Below, piece by piece: positions 32,325-45,035 of a stretch of 64,000 nt of DNA. The stretch's first letter is position 1; each line of letters begins with the position of its first letter. Under the pieces are notes generated by a model. It saw only the letters and a program-made list of their open reading frames with translations, made no database searches and was not told the origin of the DNA. The position numbers and the translations under genes were made by a program. The stretch is from assembly GCA_002099365.1 (NCBI GenBank), contig MSED01000004.1, positions 1,736,001 to 1,800,000 on the forward strand. Reading direction: 5' to 3'. This stretch comes from Phialophora verrucosa. Taxonomy: Eukaryota > Ascomycota > Eurotiomycetes > Chaetothyriales > Herpotrichiellaceae.

Positions 32325-35300
32325 TTTCGATACCGCAAGTCGTTTGCTCTCAGAGCAACAGATTGTGTCCGGCCGGGAACGAACTCGTTTCGGGGGCCGC
32401 AGAAGCGGAGGAGGATTTTACCCAGCGGATAGCGGTGTCAACCTCTACACACCAGCCGCTGCCATATTGGACCAGAATCAAACAATGCGCCGCAAATATA
32501 AGGACTTTCTCTCACAGGAGACAAGTGCGGTTCGAGGTGGATGTATAAGGTTGCAAGGATCCAGCTTTCTGGGACAGGACCTGAATTTCCCTCTTCTGGC
32601 AGGCATTCACACATCCCCTGTTTGCCGAGCTGCGCCTCCGGGCTCTGTGGCTTCCAATGATGTAGCCGTCACAGATAAGATAGCTACTGGTAGATACCTC
32701 TGTGCCTTTGCAAAACCTTGGATCACGGTGAACGCCCTATTTAGGGGTCACAGGGAATGTCTGGGGTTGACGCATGCATGGCACGGCCGGAGAAGGTGCG
32801 ATAAGCAATCGGCTGTCAGAGAACTGAAGGCATGTCAACCAGAGTCCGACACGCTTACTCGAGGAGCGCACGGGGACTGAAGTGCCGATCATCGTCGAAC
32901 TAAGCTGGAGCCCTGGCTGAGCGTTGGGGTGGATTGCTTGGAAGCTGAGCATCTGACAAGATGGATGGACAAATGAAGAGTGCCCATGAAGAAAATGATG
33001 TGCTTGTGGCACAACTCTGGTTCTGGCAGCGCCTCGGCAGCATGTTGCCTGTTCTTTCGAAGCCAGAAGACGTGTCAAATGTGATTGACAGGTGGGTGTG
33101 GGCTGTCAGTTGATCGGTTGGCTCTTCGAAGCATGTCAAAGCGTTGCAAGGGCTGGAGCGTTTGCCGCATCGGAGGTTCATGGTCTTTGCTGAAGTGGCG
33201 CCCCGTCTAGCGTCTCGCCAGGCCGTAGGGCTACCCACCTCCTCCCCCCCCCCACCAAGCCAGACAAGGGTTGACACGCCATTAGTGCAAATTCTTTTCC
33301 CTCCAGCCCTCGGGTGAGATGTTCTTGCCGTCCACGTCAAGCCCAGCGGCAGAGATAAAGTCTGATTGCTGTCCATTGAACGCCGAGGATCGGTGCGTCC
33401 TGCGTTTCAAAGTGGATTCATCATCACCGCGTCCGCTCCTCGGCGCGAATAGCTAGTTGTGAACTACCAGTGGGATCTTCGAAGGCTGGCTTTGTTTCAA
33501 TATCGGCATGATAGGCGCGTGCGCAAGGCTACCGTAGATTCGCCAGAAACACGAAATTGGCGGCTTTTGTTCATCCCTTGCGTCTGTGTCCAAAGTGGTA
33601 GGGATGTGCCAGTGCATAATTTCAAATGGTTTCTGGGCATCACGAAAGTCATGGCGCAGTTCCTGCTGCATTTGCTACTGCACAGGTCAAACCTCCGGGT
33701 GCCTGACAACAACAGCCCCCTCCCCTCGAGAGTTTGGGAAGTCAAGGGACAATGAAAGCTTACACGGTAGAGCAGTCTTGGGCTCTTGGTGCCCGCCTTG
33801 GCCGCGTGCTAGCTACTTACTCTCCATTGTGATCATTCTATCACTGTGGAGCTGAGAAACTCTGATACCAGACGCATCAGGGGATGTCAAGTCATTCTTC
33901 ACCTTTTGGTCGTCTTCATTTGTAGCTTCTATCTCGTCGGGTTGCTTCTACCAAATACTCGTAAACGCTTTTTCGCTGTGGAGAAACCTGTTACTGTGTA
34001 CGGACGAAGAGGCTACCTGATACGGCATGGCCTCGATCTTGGCCTCTAAAGACGCGACGCTGGGTCTGTTCAAGGGTTGCCCACACTCCGAGTGGGTGCC
34101 GGCGCCGTCCGGCTACGAGTAGCCAGCCATCCCCCCCGAGCCTCCCCCCTCCCCACCAGTTTCGAGCTTAGGCCTTCCTAAGCTCGTCCCCTCGGCTGGA
34201 ATGACCGCCGTCGCTTCCTTCCGCGATTACTACGAGTAGAGTTAGAGCGCCGCAGGCGAACTCGGCCATATGATTCAACGACGTTGGTGACACCGTTTTG
34301 GTCGTTGCGAAGGCTCTTGGTTGTGCTGGGGATAATTCAATGACGAGACCTGTGTGCAGGATGGCTGATGCTCTGTCCGCCAATTGCGAAAATGGAGGCG
34401 AGGAATTCATCTCCGTTCAAGCGAACCTGTCATCACACTGAGGTCAAAGTTATCACTGGACACGAGACACTATCAAATGGTATGCAGGGTAGTGGAGCAG
34501 AAGTCTGGCTCCCCTGACGTCTCGCTTACCTCGACTCCTCAATCGCCTCGATGCCCTTTCGTGACTTTGGCCATGTCCCCCAAGGCCCCCAGCATGCAGC
34601 TTACACCCCGGTGGCAACTGTGCAGGAATACTCGGTACATGTCTAGAGCATCTCGATACCCGCGCAGCGTCAGTAAGAAAGGCAGGTTCTCCTTGCGCGA
34701 AGTTTGACTGACAGGGCCACTGTATACAGCCTGCTTTGCGCGCGCCCCCGCTACCATCTTTGGTTCTTATCGTCGCTGCTCGACTGCCCTGGCCCCCAGT
34801 CGTCCCGGGACCAATAAGGCTGCGGGCTACTAATTGCTCTACACGCAAGAACTAGGGCGTTCGCAGGATTTTCTACTGCCAAGTGGCAGCCACCAGTCTC
34901 ATATCGTCGGACCACCTCGCTATTGGATAAATCTGCAATATCTGCAGCCACTTCTGCAAGTGTCTTCTTGCGACACGAAGACAACGGAACGGGGGACTTT
35001 GGGCGCGCTGTGGCTTGCTTAAGCTTACGATCTAAACACGGCGTCTCTCCTCCCGATACAGTCTGCACTCTGTACCTTGTGCCCAGGGAGCGACCTGTCG
35101 CAAAGCAGGACAACACTACTCGCATCAACGACAAACCCCTTGCTGATTATCAACATCGTGCGGGGCGGAGACGACTTGGACTCCCCACTCAACTCGCCTT
35201 GGGATGCGCATAAGCGTGTCAACATCCGAATGCGCGCTGATTGGGGTTAGAGAAACGTGGACGAGTACTCTCTCGCTTCGACCCTGTCCTTGAACGGTGA

Positions 35301-35546
35301 AGATCTGCACCCTTGGAACCACTTGGACCTTGCTTTGACACATGGCAGGTGCTGCTCACCATCTCCGCTTCTCTCAGATCCCTCGCGGTCTTCTTACTTC
35401 GACTGTCGCTGGTACCGAGTAACAATTCTGCGCTGCTCTGGTCGACACCGCAACGACGACATCTGACTCTGAGCGTTTTGCTGCTTCTCTCATCCCCGCT
35501 ACGCTTCTCATCCTCGCTTTCCGATCAACGTATCCTTCCTATCATC
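32325..35546. other. Largest gene-empty gap (3.2 kb)
   Basis: No frame here has a domain or a plausible exon chain. It contains a C11 tract near 33246-33256, a C-rich stretch near 34130-34155, and a perfect hairpin at 34163-34186. The last 100 bases are a C/T-rich leader of the permease gene. The gap may include a degraded gene beyond recognition. Confidence 0.5.
34163..34186. repeat. Perfect 10-bp inverted repeat with 4-base loop
   Basis: CGAGCTTAGG (34163-34172) and CCTAAGCTCG (34177-34186) are exact reverse complements separated by CCTT. The pairing does not extend further. No gene lies within 1.3 kb on either side. Confidence 0.85.
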
Positions 35547-37546
35547 ATGGCGCAGAACAAAGAAACAGGGGTGTCGGTCACATCCCAGATCGACCTGGAG
35601 TCGACAAATGCGAATTTGTCGCCTGAGAAGAAGGGCACTGCCGATGACCAGCGAGATATGTTCCGCATGGGCAAGCACCAAGAGCTGCGTGTGAGTATTT
35701 CGTGGCATGAGAAGCGCGTATACTGATGGCCACAGCGTAACTTTCGTTTCGTGTCCATTTTCGGATTCTCCATGATTCTGATGGCCAGCTGGGAGACCAT
35801 TCTTGGGTGAGTGTAAGAGCCCTGAAGGACGAGGATGGGAGCTGACGCCACCCCAGCACGTCTATAATCGGCTTGATCAATGGTGGAACTGCGGGCATGA
35901 TCTGGCTCTTCCTGGTAGCGTGGATTGGCTTTCTGGCTGTCAACACTTCGATGGCTGAAATGGCTTCAATGTACGACGGTCCCCCCGTAGCCAGTGTCCA
36001 CCTGCTGATGTTGTGTTAGGGCTCCGACATCAGGCGGCCAATACCACTGGTAAGTAGAACGCTACAACCTCCCGCGGTCACATGCTTCTGGTATTCCCCG
36101 GTGGCTTGGGCTGACGCGGGTTGTAGGGTGAGCGAATTCGCGCCGAGAAAGTATCAGAAATTCATGAGTTTCATTGTCGGTAAGACAAGGGAACGCGTTG
36201 ATCGCAGTGACTATCTGACAAGTCCTTAGGGTGGTTTTGCGTGCTTGGCTGGCAGACCGGTGCAGCGAATACAGGTGAGAAGCACCCCGGGTGACTCGGA
36301 CTCGTCAGTGTCTAGAGAACACTACAATTCCTACAAGTGTATCGCATGGATGAATGCTGATTCGAGGCGTAGCTTTCCTGGCTGGTACGCAGATACAAGG
36401 TCTCGTCGTTTTAAACTATTCCGACTACACCCCCGAGAGATGGCATGGCACCCTCCTGACGTTTGCGGTGGCGTCCTTTTCCGTCTTCTTCAACACTTTC
36501 TTGGTTAAGAAGTTACCGTTGGTGGAAGGCATTGTGCTGATCATCCATATTTTTGGATTCTTTGGCGTGCTCATCACGCTCTGGGTTCTGGGTCCTCGCG
36601 GGAATGCGAGCGATGTTTTCACCACCTTCAACAACTATGGCGGCTGGAGCACCAACGGACTTTCGGCGATAGTCGGTATCTTGGCCGTCATGATTCCTCT
36701 GCTAGGCGCAGATGGTGCCGTCCATATGTCTGAGGAACTTCGGGATGCCTCCAAGGTGCTTCCTCAGAGCATGATCGCGACCACGGTCCTCAATGGCGCA
36801 ATGGGTTGGATCATCCTCATCACCTTCTGTTTTGTCCTTGGCAACCTCGACGAGGTCATCGACTCGCCTACTGGGCAGCCGTATATCCAGGTCTTCTACA
36901 ACGCCACCGAGTCATACGCGGGCGCATCCGTTCTGTCAGCACTCGTGATCTTCATGGCAATATTCTGCAACCTGTCCATCACTGCAACTGCGTCGCGCCA
37001 GCTTTGGTCTTTTGCCCGCGACCAGGGCATCCCAGGATCTTCTTGGTTTGCATACGTGAGTATTTCTGCCATCGCGACAAGACTCACCTCACTGACTTGC
37101 CCTCTCAGGTCCGACCTGGCTGGGACGTGCCAATGAACAGTATCATTGTCTCCTTCATCGTCTCATGCCTCCTCTCGCTGATCAACATCGGCTCGACCAT
37201 TGCACTCAACAACATTACGTCGCTGTCCCTGGTCGCCATTCTAGCATCCTACATTGCCTCGATCGGCTGCCTCTTCTGGCGACGACTGACGTACCAACCA
37301 CTCCTCCCGGCCAAATTCACCTTCAGTCGGTCGGTCGGCCTCTTTTTGAACGGCTTCAGTCTCATGTTCTTAGTATTCGCCTTCATATTCGCCTTCTTCC
37401 CAGGAAACCCCGACCCGACCGTTGAGCAGATGAACTGGGCCTGCTTGATGTTTGGAGGAGTCATGATCTTTGCCATCATTCACTACTATGTGCAGGCCAG
37501 ACATGTCTATGACGGCCCCGTGGAATATGTGCGTAAATTGGTTTAA
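35547..37546 (+). CDS. APC-superfamily amino acid / GABA / choline permease
   Basis: Eight exons (35547-35690, 35736-35806, 35857-35970, 36020-36049, 36127-36179, 36230-36274, 36367-37055, 37109-37546) give 479 residues. The protein belongs to the fungal amino acid/choline permease group, which imports amines or amino acids across the plasma membrane. The N-terminal signature (FSMILMASWETILG), the helix 2-3 block MASMAPTSGGQYHWVSEFAP, the helix 5 region and LLGADGAVHMSEELRDASKVLP are all typical. About twelve hydrophobic helices are present. Exon 4 is only 30 nt (APTSGGQYH), and every junction was fixed by frame and motif continuity. At 479 residues it is slightly shorter than typical members (about 510). 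The substrate cannot be assigned. Confidence 0.9.
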
Positions 37547-38752
37547 GCAACGGGTAACCTATTGAGTCGAGGTGGCCGGGGCAGCCCGTTAAGGTCCTGG
37601 AATTTATTGTAAAAAAAAACCCCCCGCGCTGCTCATCAACAGAGCTTGACCCAAAAGATTACCGTCCTGGCCAAGGGGCCGTGTTCGAGGATCACCATGG
37701 GGGACTTACCGTGTTGAAGAGACCTTGTCCGTTTGGGCTCGCGACGCGGGAGAATTGTATGGGTGACCACCGTGTACATAGTATTGAACTGGTTACTCGC
37801 TCCCGTCCTTCGGGCCGTCTTCACTGTGAAGCACTCGAGCGTTCATTAGGGCGGTGTTGGCGTCCTCTCGCAGGACGGCACTGAAAGACGGCATCGCCTC
37901 TGTAACAAGACTTGAATGCGATGTAAGACGTCGACAAGACAGCGAATGGCAGGGCCGAATCGCCCGTGCTCGCTTACGACCCCGGAACATGGGCGGTAAC
38001 CCATCGTGCGGGCCCGTGTTCGGGAACCCGACTTTCTCCATCGTCGCCCCCAGCGAGATGCTGCATCGTAGATCGTTTTTGTAACGCGACCGCGGGGGTG
38101 AGTTCAGCGTCACTGACTGACTGGTCATTCAATGTTCATCTTCCTCGTTTTCCATCGACAACCCGTCGACGCCCCTTTTCATCTCAACTCCATCGAGTGG
38201 CACCCGTAAAGCTATTTGGGTTCAAATTCACGAAACCGGCCGCTCGTGATTTCGTACTCGCGGACAAGGGATCCAAGCTCTACGAAAGTCAATCGAGGTC
38301 ACCTGTTGCGGAAGCAACCACTCTTCAATCGCGTTGTACCCCGCGAAGGCAAATTCCACCTTCAGCTGCCCAGCCTTACTTGCACAGCGGAGGTCCAGAC
38401 AATCAATGCCAGGGATCTTGAATGACACCTGGACATCCCCGTGCCCCAAGGACGGACGGCCCGGGATTGGACAAGATGCAGAACAGATGGAGCTGTCCTT
38501 CGTGGTGCCGTGTTCGCTGAGCCTAGAACTCGGAATCTGGCACGGAACACGAGACATGAAGCCGTATATGTATTGTCGGTGGGTTCTGTCGCCCAGCACC
38601 CATTCCATTACTCTTTTCTTTTGCCGCGGTGTAGCAGCTCTTTGGTCCCGAGTATCGTCTGAGGACATAACAGTTCTTGAGAACTTCGACAGACCCCAGC
38701 CCTAGGCGACAGAAATATCCTACTATTTCCCTACGCCACACAAGTCAAGACT
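37547..38752. other. Intergenic, 3' of permease and promoter of ALDH
   Basis: No gene is seen. A run of nine A followed by seven C lies at about 37612-37627, just past the permease stop codon. Confidence 0.5.
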
Positions 38753-40542
38753 ATGGCGCCTCATGCAACTGAGAACGGCGCTGCTGATGGCGCATCCTCT
38801 TCGGCAGGCTTGGACTTCAGTACCTTTTCCAACGTGATCGACGGCAAGCTCTCTTCCACCGAGAAGACTCGCCACGGTATCAATCCTGCCACGGGCAAGC
38901 CAAACCCCGAAGTGCCTGTCTCGACACCCGAGGATGTGGACAGGGCAATGGCAGCAGGCAAGAGGGCGTTCAAGCCATGGGCCAAGACACCTTACGCCGA
39001 GAGGCAGAAGGCAGTCCACGCTTTCGCAGATGCGCTGGAGAAAGAGAAAGATGGGTTCGCAAAGATGTTGACTCAGGAGCAAGGGAAGCCGCTCCACTTC
39101 GCCGCCTTTGAGATGGACTTCACCGTTCAGATCATCCGGACGATGGCCAGCCTGGAGCTGCCCACGGAGGAGATTGTTGACGAAGCCGAACGAAAGATCC
39201 TCGTGCGATACACTCCCCTTGGTGTCACGGTCGGCATCGCGCCCTGGAACTATCCCGTGCTGTTGTGCTGTTCGAAGATTGCGCCCTGTGTCGTCACGGG
39301 CAATCCTATCATCATCAAGCCGTCGCCGTTCACCCCATACGGAGGGCTGAAGGTGGTCGAACTGGCACAGAGATTCTTCCCACCAGGTGTCGTGCAGGTG
39401 CTTAGCGGAGACGACAACCTTGGCCCATGGTTGACCGCTCACCCTACACCTGCCAAAGTCAGCTTCACTGGCTCATCTGCAACGGGCAAGAGGGTGATGG
39501 AGTCTTGCAGTAAGACGCTTAAGCGCGTCACATTGGAATTGTTTGTTTCTGGCGCATTCCCGCTCTACGTGCGCCGGAGCTAACAGGCTATACAGAGGAG
39601 GCAATGATCCGGCCATCGTCCTCGATGATGTGAACATCGACGAAGTTGCCCCCAAGGTAAATCGCCGTGCTGTTGAGAGGAACCAGCTGACACTGGCTGT
39701 CTTAGATTGCAACCCTCGCCTTCTTGAATTCCGGCCAGGTAAGAATTCCATGTGGCGGCTCATTCCCCAGGTTTAGATATTGACGCCCACCAAGATCTGC
39801 CTCGCCCTGAAGCGCATATTCGTCCACGAGAAGATCTATGAGCAGTTCCGCGATAAGATGGTCGAGTATACCAAGACACTGAAGGTCGGTGAGGGGTTTG
39901 AAAAGGATGTCTTCCTCGGCCCCATTCAGAACTCGATGCAATATGAGCGCGTGAAGGGCTTCTTCGATGCGATTGACAAGGAGAAGTACGAGGTTGCGGT
40001 GGGAGGCAAGAACCCCGAGGGCCCGGGATACTTCATCACCCCGACCATCATCGATCGCCCCAAGGAAGACTCAAGGATTGTTGTCGAAGAACCTTTCGGT
40101 AAGCCGTGGAGCTGTGTTGTCTTGACTATGAGCGCACCTAATGAGGGTCAAATAGGCCCAATCGTCCCGCTCTTAACCTTTCGCACGGACGAAGAAGCCA
40201 TTGAAAAGGCAAACAACACTGTCTACGGGCTGGGTGCCTCGGTCTGGTCCGGGGATGTTGAACGCGCAGCCAAGGTGGCACAGGAGCTGGAAGCTGGGAG
40301 CGTGTAAGTCGTAGTCGTTCCTTTCTCATGGTCACTTCTCTTCTCCACGCCATCCTGTGACACACACCCCTTCAAGCTCGAAAAGGTTCTGATGTCTTTG
40401 CAGCTGGGTGAACACTCACTTCGAGCTCGACCCAAGGGCGCCTTTTGGCGGATTCAAGGAGAGCGGGATTGGCACGGAATTTGGGGTTGGAGGCTTGAAA
40501 TCGTACTGCAACTCGCAGACCTTGTACCTGAAGAAGAAGTGA
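38753..40542 (+). CDS. NAD(P)-dependent aldehyde dehydrogenase
   Basis: Six exons (38753-39540, 39596-39656, 39706-39738, 39795-40098, 40156-40303, 40404-40542) give 490 residues, the normal ALDH size. It oxidises an aldehyde to the acid. The catalytic Cys296 lies in NSGQICLALKR, the general-base Glu262 in VTLELGGND, the oxyanion Asn in GIAPWNYPV, and the nucleotide-binding region in SFTGSSATGKRV. The C-terminal PFGGFKESGIGTE block is intact. No targeting signal is evident, and the end is LKKK, so it is probably cytosolic. Intron 4 (57 nt) is free of stops and a multiple of three, so its retention would insert 19 residues before the PIVPLL strand. The similarity is to broad-substrate bacterial-type ALDHs; a lactaldehyde, semialdehyde or aromatic aldehyde substrate is possible. 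Confidence 0.95.
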
Positions 40543-41195
40543 TTGAGCAAACAGTGGAAGGTGTCGCTTAGCAGTGTGGCTCTGGACTTGGTCAAATTGA
40601 AGTGTCTAGTATGCGCCTGAGCAGGTACCAAATTTGCTGCTCCATAGCAGGTTGTCGCTGCTGATGGACGTGTCTCAATTCACTGTGCTTGGGACAGAAT
40701 TTTTGTCGCAGAGCCCGCCTACTGCGACCGCCTTTAGGTAAAGCTTAGGGGCGCTGAGGGGAAGTTTAGGGGCCCCACACTCGGCGGATCAGGCCCAACT
40801 GCGGGGAAGGAGCTACGAGCCACACCCAGAATTTCCTGCCACCTGCGAGCCACTTGCGTCGCCGGCTAAAACGTGGCAGTGTGGCAGCGTCGGCGCGATC
40901 GTCGACTGCATTGTATCTCTCGCTTCTCAGCTTCGCATCGCCGTATCAAAAATCCCTGCATGTTCATCGCCCCCAGCATCATCGACGTTGCTTTCGCGAG
41001 CAGCTCAATCGCTCTGTGATCACAGTGTCAATTCTGGACTGCGCATATCGATACACCGCCGAAGCCATCTACCCGGACCGCCATCACGCTGAACGAGCGC
41101 GGTCATCGCCGGGCGAAGTTTTTCAGATCAAGCGCATCAATGTCGACGTGCCTCCACCATCATGACACTCGATGAGCTAGCAAGGAGATCGCGAT
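40543..41195. other. Intergenic, promoter of the C2H2 regulator
   Basis: No gene is seen. Several CATCATCGACG-like and CCACCATCATGAC stretches occur in the probable leader. Confidence 0.45.
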
Positions 41196-44127
41196 ATGTC
41201 GGAACCCAAGCGCCCACGTCTCGACCAGACGAGTCCAGGCAATTCAAATGTGACTGAGCAGACCGCGCTCGGCGCCAGCTCTCCTGCCAACAGCCGACGC
41301 CGCTCGAGCTCGAGCAGAACGGAGGGTCGACGCCGCTTCGAGTGTACATATGCCGGGTGTGGTCGCAACTATTCGCGGGCAGAGCACCTTTACCGCCATC
41401 AGCTCAATCGTAAGTCTGATGTCGATGCTTTTGTCAATCTCCGCTGACCTCGCGCGAGACAATCCCAAGGAGATCTACAAATGCGACTACCCAGGATGCT
41501 CCAGAACGTTCGTCCGACAAGACCTGTGCATTCGCCACCGGGAGCGGCACGAGAACTACGAGAACCGGCGGAAATCAATGTCGAAGCACCAAGACTCGAA
41601 TCGTGAGCCATTGTCCCCTTCGCTGAGCGAGGAGGCTGTCAACAGTCCCACGTCCCCGGCCTCGAACGCGTTTACGACACCAAGGGCTGTCTCAGGTGCG
41701 TTGCAATCGCCTCCTCTAGGTCGCGCACCTTTTTCGTCAGACTCCACTTTCAAAGTCACCGACCTGCATGCCATCATCGACCAAAACGTGTCAGAGGCAA
41801 ACGACACGAGAAGCCATCTGCCCGCAGAAGCTTTCCAACGGCCGTCTTTACAGCACGATCTCCACGCCGCCCTGCAGCCTCCTGTGCAATCCGGCAGTCG
41901 GGCTCAGGCGGAGACATCCACGGGCTCATCCTCAGCCGCTCAAAGACCGTCTGGGATCCTTGATAACGTGTTCGACAACCTGAACCCTTCTGTCTTGAGT
42001 AGGACGAGAACCCTCTCAAGCAGTTCCAGAATTCCTGCAATCACTGACCAACAGGTGCCCGACGGTACTTCTGCGACGTACCCACTGCCCGGTCTGGGAG
42101 ATCAGACCTTGAATGATTCGCCTCTGTCCGTCCGAGACGAGTTTGCCGCCTGGCTTTTTGAAGACTCCAGCGCTTTCCACTCGGCCCCCTTCCCAATAGG
42201 CACCCAAGGGGCCCTTGGGTTTACAGACGCCTTTGGCAATGCAGTCTACTCCAACTACTTTGCGGAACCAGGTCTGGACGCGACCTACCCCATGGGCCAT
42301 CAGCAGTCTGAAGCGGTTACCAAATTACCCGAGCTCTCCAGTGACAGCACACTACTGTCGCACGCGAAGCGGAAGTCTTTGATTTCATTGATGGAATACC
42401 GCTTCAGCGAGGCTGACAATCCCTTCGTTCGCCAGCTCAGGGAACAGATATTCCAGGGTAACTTGGATGCAGAGGAGCACGTCCTCAGTATCAGGTCGAT
42501 GCAGCATTATATCGGCTCTTACTGGTACCACTTCCACGCCCAGATGCCCATCCTCCATCAGCCTACTTTCTCCGCGGACGAAATCCATGAGTACCTCCTG
42601 CTCGCGGTGATGGCTATTGGTGCTGCATTCCTCAACAAGGCCCACGGTCGAGCAGTGACAGATGCGGCTGCTCGACTGGCCACCTTTATCGCGTGGCACT
42701 TGCGCTGGCAGGTGTTCATGCATGGGGATTTCCACCCCCCGGCGAAGCTCTGGGTCTTCCAAACACTGATTCTGCTCGAGATCTATGAAAAGATGAACGC
42801 GACCAGGATGCTGCACGAACGCGCGCACATTCACTATGCGACCACGATAAATCTGATGCGACGCGGGACAGCCCTCGTCGAGACTGCGACCCAGGATTCG
42901 TCGCGGGCGCCATCGACTCCTGAAGAATGGTGGGGAAGGTGGATCATCGCAGAAGCAACACGACGTGCAGCCTATGCAGCCTTCTATCTTGACGCCGTTC
43001 ACGCGACCATGTTCGGGCATGCGGCGATGATGGTTGTCCATGAGATCCGCCTTCCTCTACCATGCGACGACGCACTGTGGTCAGCTACCTCTGCTGCCGA
43101 GGTGGGACGTGTGGAAGCTAGTCTGCATGCCAACGGCATCAAGCCGACGACGTTTCTAGACGGTTTGAAGAAGATTCTGACCGGTCGCAAAGTCCGCACA
43201 AACAACTTCGGTAGGATGATCCTCATGGCGGGTCTGCTATCTGTGTCGTGGCATATGAACCAGCGGGATCTTCAGGTTTCCAGCCTAGGTGTGTCGCAGA
43301 CGATGGGTGTACCAGACGGCTGGAGGACTCCCCTGACCAAAGCTTTTGATTTCTGGAAGAAGGATTTTGACGAGAATTTCGAGTATATGCGCCGGGCGGC
43401 GCTTCCATGGCAGAAGAGCGAAGGGGTGTCTGGCGAAGAAGACATGGCACATACGGCCGATTGCCTGTACCATCTCAGCCGCATCGCGATGAACGCGGAT
43501 ATTTTCGATTGCCAGATCTTCGCCGGCATCCGGAGGCTCTTTGGCAAAGTCGTCACGAATGCCGACTATGAGAGGGTCAAATGCAAGCTTTTCGACTGGG
43601 CCAAAGGTCCAAGCGCAAGAGTTGGAGTCTTCCATGCCTTGCAGCTCCTGAGGTCCGTCATCCTACCAGGCAGGGGTGGATCGAGGAAGACGTACAACGC
43701 GCGCGAGGACTACCTGATGATGAGGCCGTGGGCGCTCTACTTCGCCGCCTTGGTCGTCTGGTCGTATGGGTTCGCCCTGGACGGTGTCCTCAGACCATTC
43801 CCGAGTCTGCTGCAACCCGACACTTCACCGGGAGCCGCCTCCACACTCTCCCACGGTTCCAATCAGTCGATGCTCAACATGGCCCATGACGGCAGCGAGT
43901 TCCAAGTCGAAATGGTTGTCAAAGATGCTCATGCCTTCTTGCAGACGGTTGGTGCCGTGAAAACACCGCAGCAGCTGGAGACCATCAAGGACGGCAGAAA
44001 CAACGTCGTTGGCGTGTTGACCATCTTGGAGACCGCCTTTCGGAATTCGAGATGGGAGCTGTTGCACGAGGCTGCAGGACTTCTTCGCAATGCAGTCATG
44101 TTGCTGCGTGGAGCGAGTCGTCAATGA
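41196..44127 (+). CDS. C2H2 zinc-finger plus fungal-specific TF-domain regulator
   Basis: Two exons (41196-41409, 41459-44127) give 960 residues. Two tandem C2H2 fingers stand near residues 50-100: CTYAGCGRNYSRAEHLYRH and CDYPGCSRTFVRQDLCIRH. The 49-nt intron splits the last His codon of finger 1; splicing restores HQLNH and joins DNPKEIYK in frame, which confirms it. A long Ser/Pro/Thr-rich segment follows, then the fungal transcription-factor middle domain at about residues 400-700 (YWYHFHAQMPILHQPTF, then LLLAVMAIGAAFL). Regulators of this layout control carbon or secondary metabolism and stress. It sits between the ALDH and the galactonate dehydratase genes, so it may regulate them, but that is inference. 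Confidence 0.92.
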
Positions 44128-45035
44128 CATTGACACGGGAGCAATCCATGGGCATTATTTCGTTGTTGTAGAATTAGCTCTGACCACCGCCATGGACATG
44201 ATGTTCGAATGCACGTTGTCTGTGGTTCTTGCCCGTCAGGATCAGTTTGCGGTCAAGTACTCGTAGTCTCAGGGATTGGCACCTGAACCCACTACCCCGA
44301 GTGTCTTCCGACATCCATGGACCCCCACATTGCGCAGTGCCAAAGAATGTAAAGGGTTTTCCTTCAAATCACTCGCTCTACAATTGATGTAAACGGTGTT
44401 CGACCATCAGAAAGAGACGAGTATTGAAATATGCAAAGCAGACCATCACATGGGAACACACCGGGACCAACCGATACCGGTACGGGGTATTCCCTAGCAT
44501 CTCACCCACACTGTGTGCCTGCGTCTGATATCGTGGGGAAGCATTAGCAAAAGCGGAGAACGGCAACATGGGCCTGGCGGTTGCTCCTGGTGCCTACAGT
44601 AGACCCGGACGCGAGGGCTGCCCCCACGACAGTGACGTTCCAAGGACTTTGTCGCTTGTGGGGGGTTTGGGGGATGGGGGGAACCCCGTCAGCGCCAAAT
44701 GGTCGCTCGCCCCGGGCGATATCCCGGCGAGGTTGCCGAGCATGGGCATCATACGCTTCCCTTCCCACGCCTTTCCCCATGTCATGCGGTTTGCTGTACA
44801 CACGTACATACGGAGTCAGTTCTCGTAGATTCACGCTCACGGTCAGAGCTTTTGTGCGACAAGAAATCTAGTCCGTCCAAGTTCATTACTTGTACACTAC
44901 GGAGCACCATATTTGAGGCTCGCTCGCGCGACCCCTTCCATCACACAAAGCGGGCTCGACTCGTCACAAGGCCCTCACTTACTGGATCCCACCACATCAT
45001 CCTGATCCTGGCCCCGATCCTGATCCGAAAACACA
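44128..45035. other. Intergenic, promoter of the dehydratase
   Basis: No gene is seen. A G-rich run (GGGGGGTTTGGGGGATGGGGGG) lies at about 44658-44680. The 100 bases before the next ATG are C/T-rich. Confidence 0.45.

Noticed and set aside
32344..32880. 178-codon plus-strand frame upstream of the rhodopsin-like gene
   Set aside because: Begins at a non-ATG codon, has no recognisable domain and has irregular composition.
38723..39442. 239-codon antisense frame over the aldehyde dehydrogenase
   Set aside because: No domain; GC-rich third positions of the ALDH codons keep the opposite frame open.
42385..43041. 218-codon antisense frame over the C2H2 regulator
   Set aside because: Same cause as above, with no motif and no splice structure.
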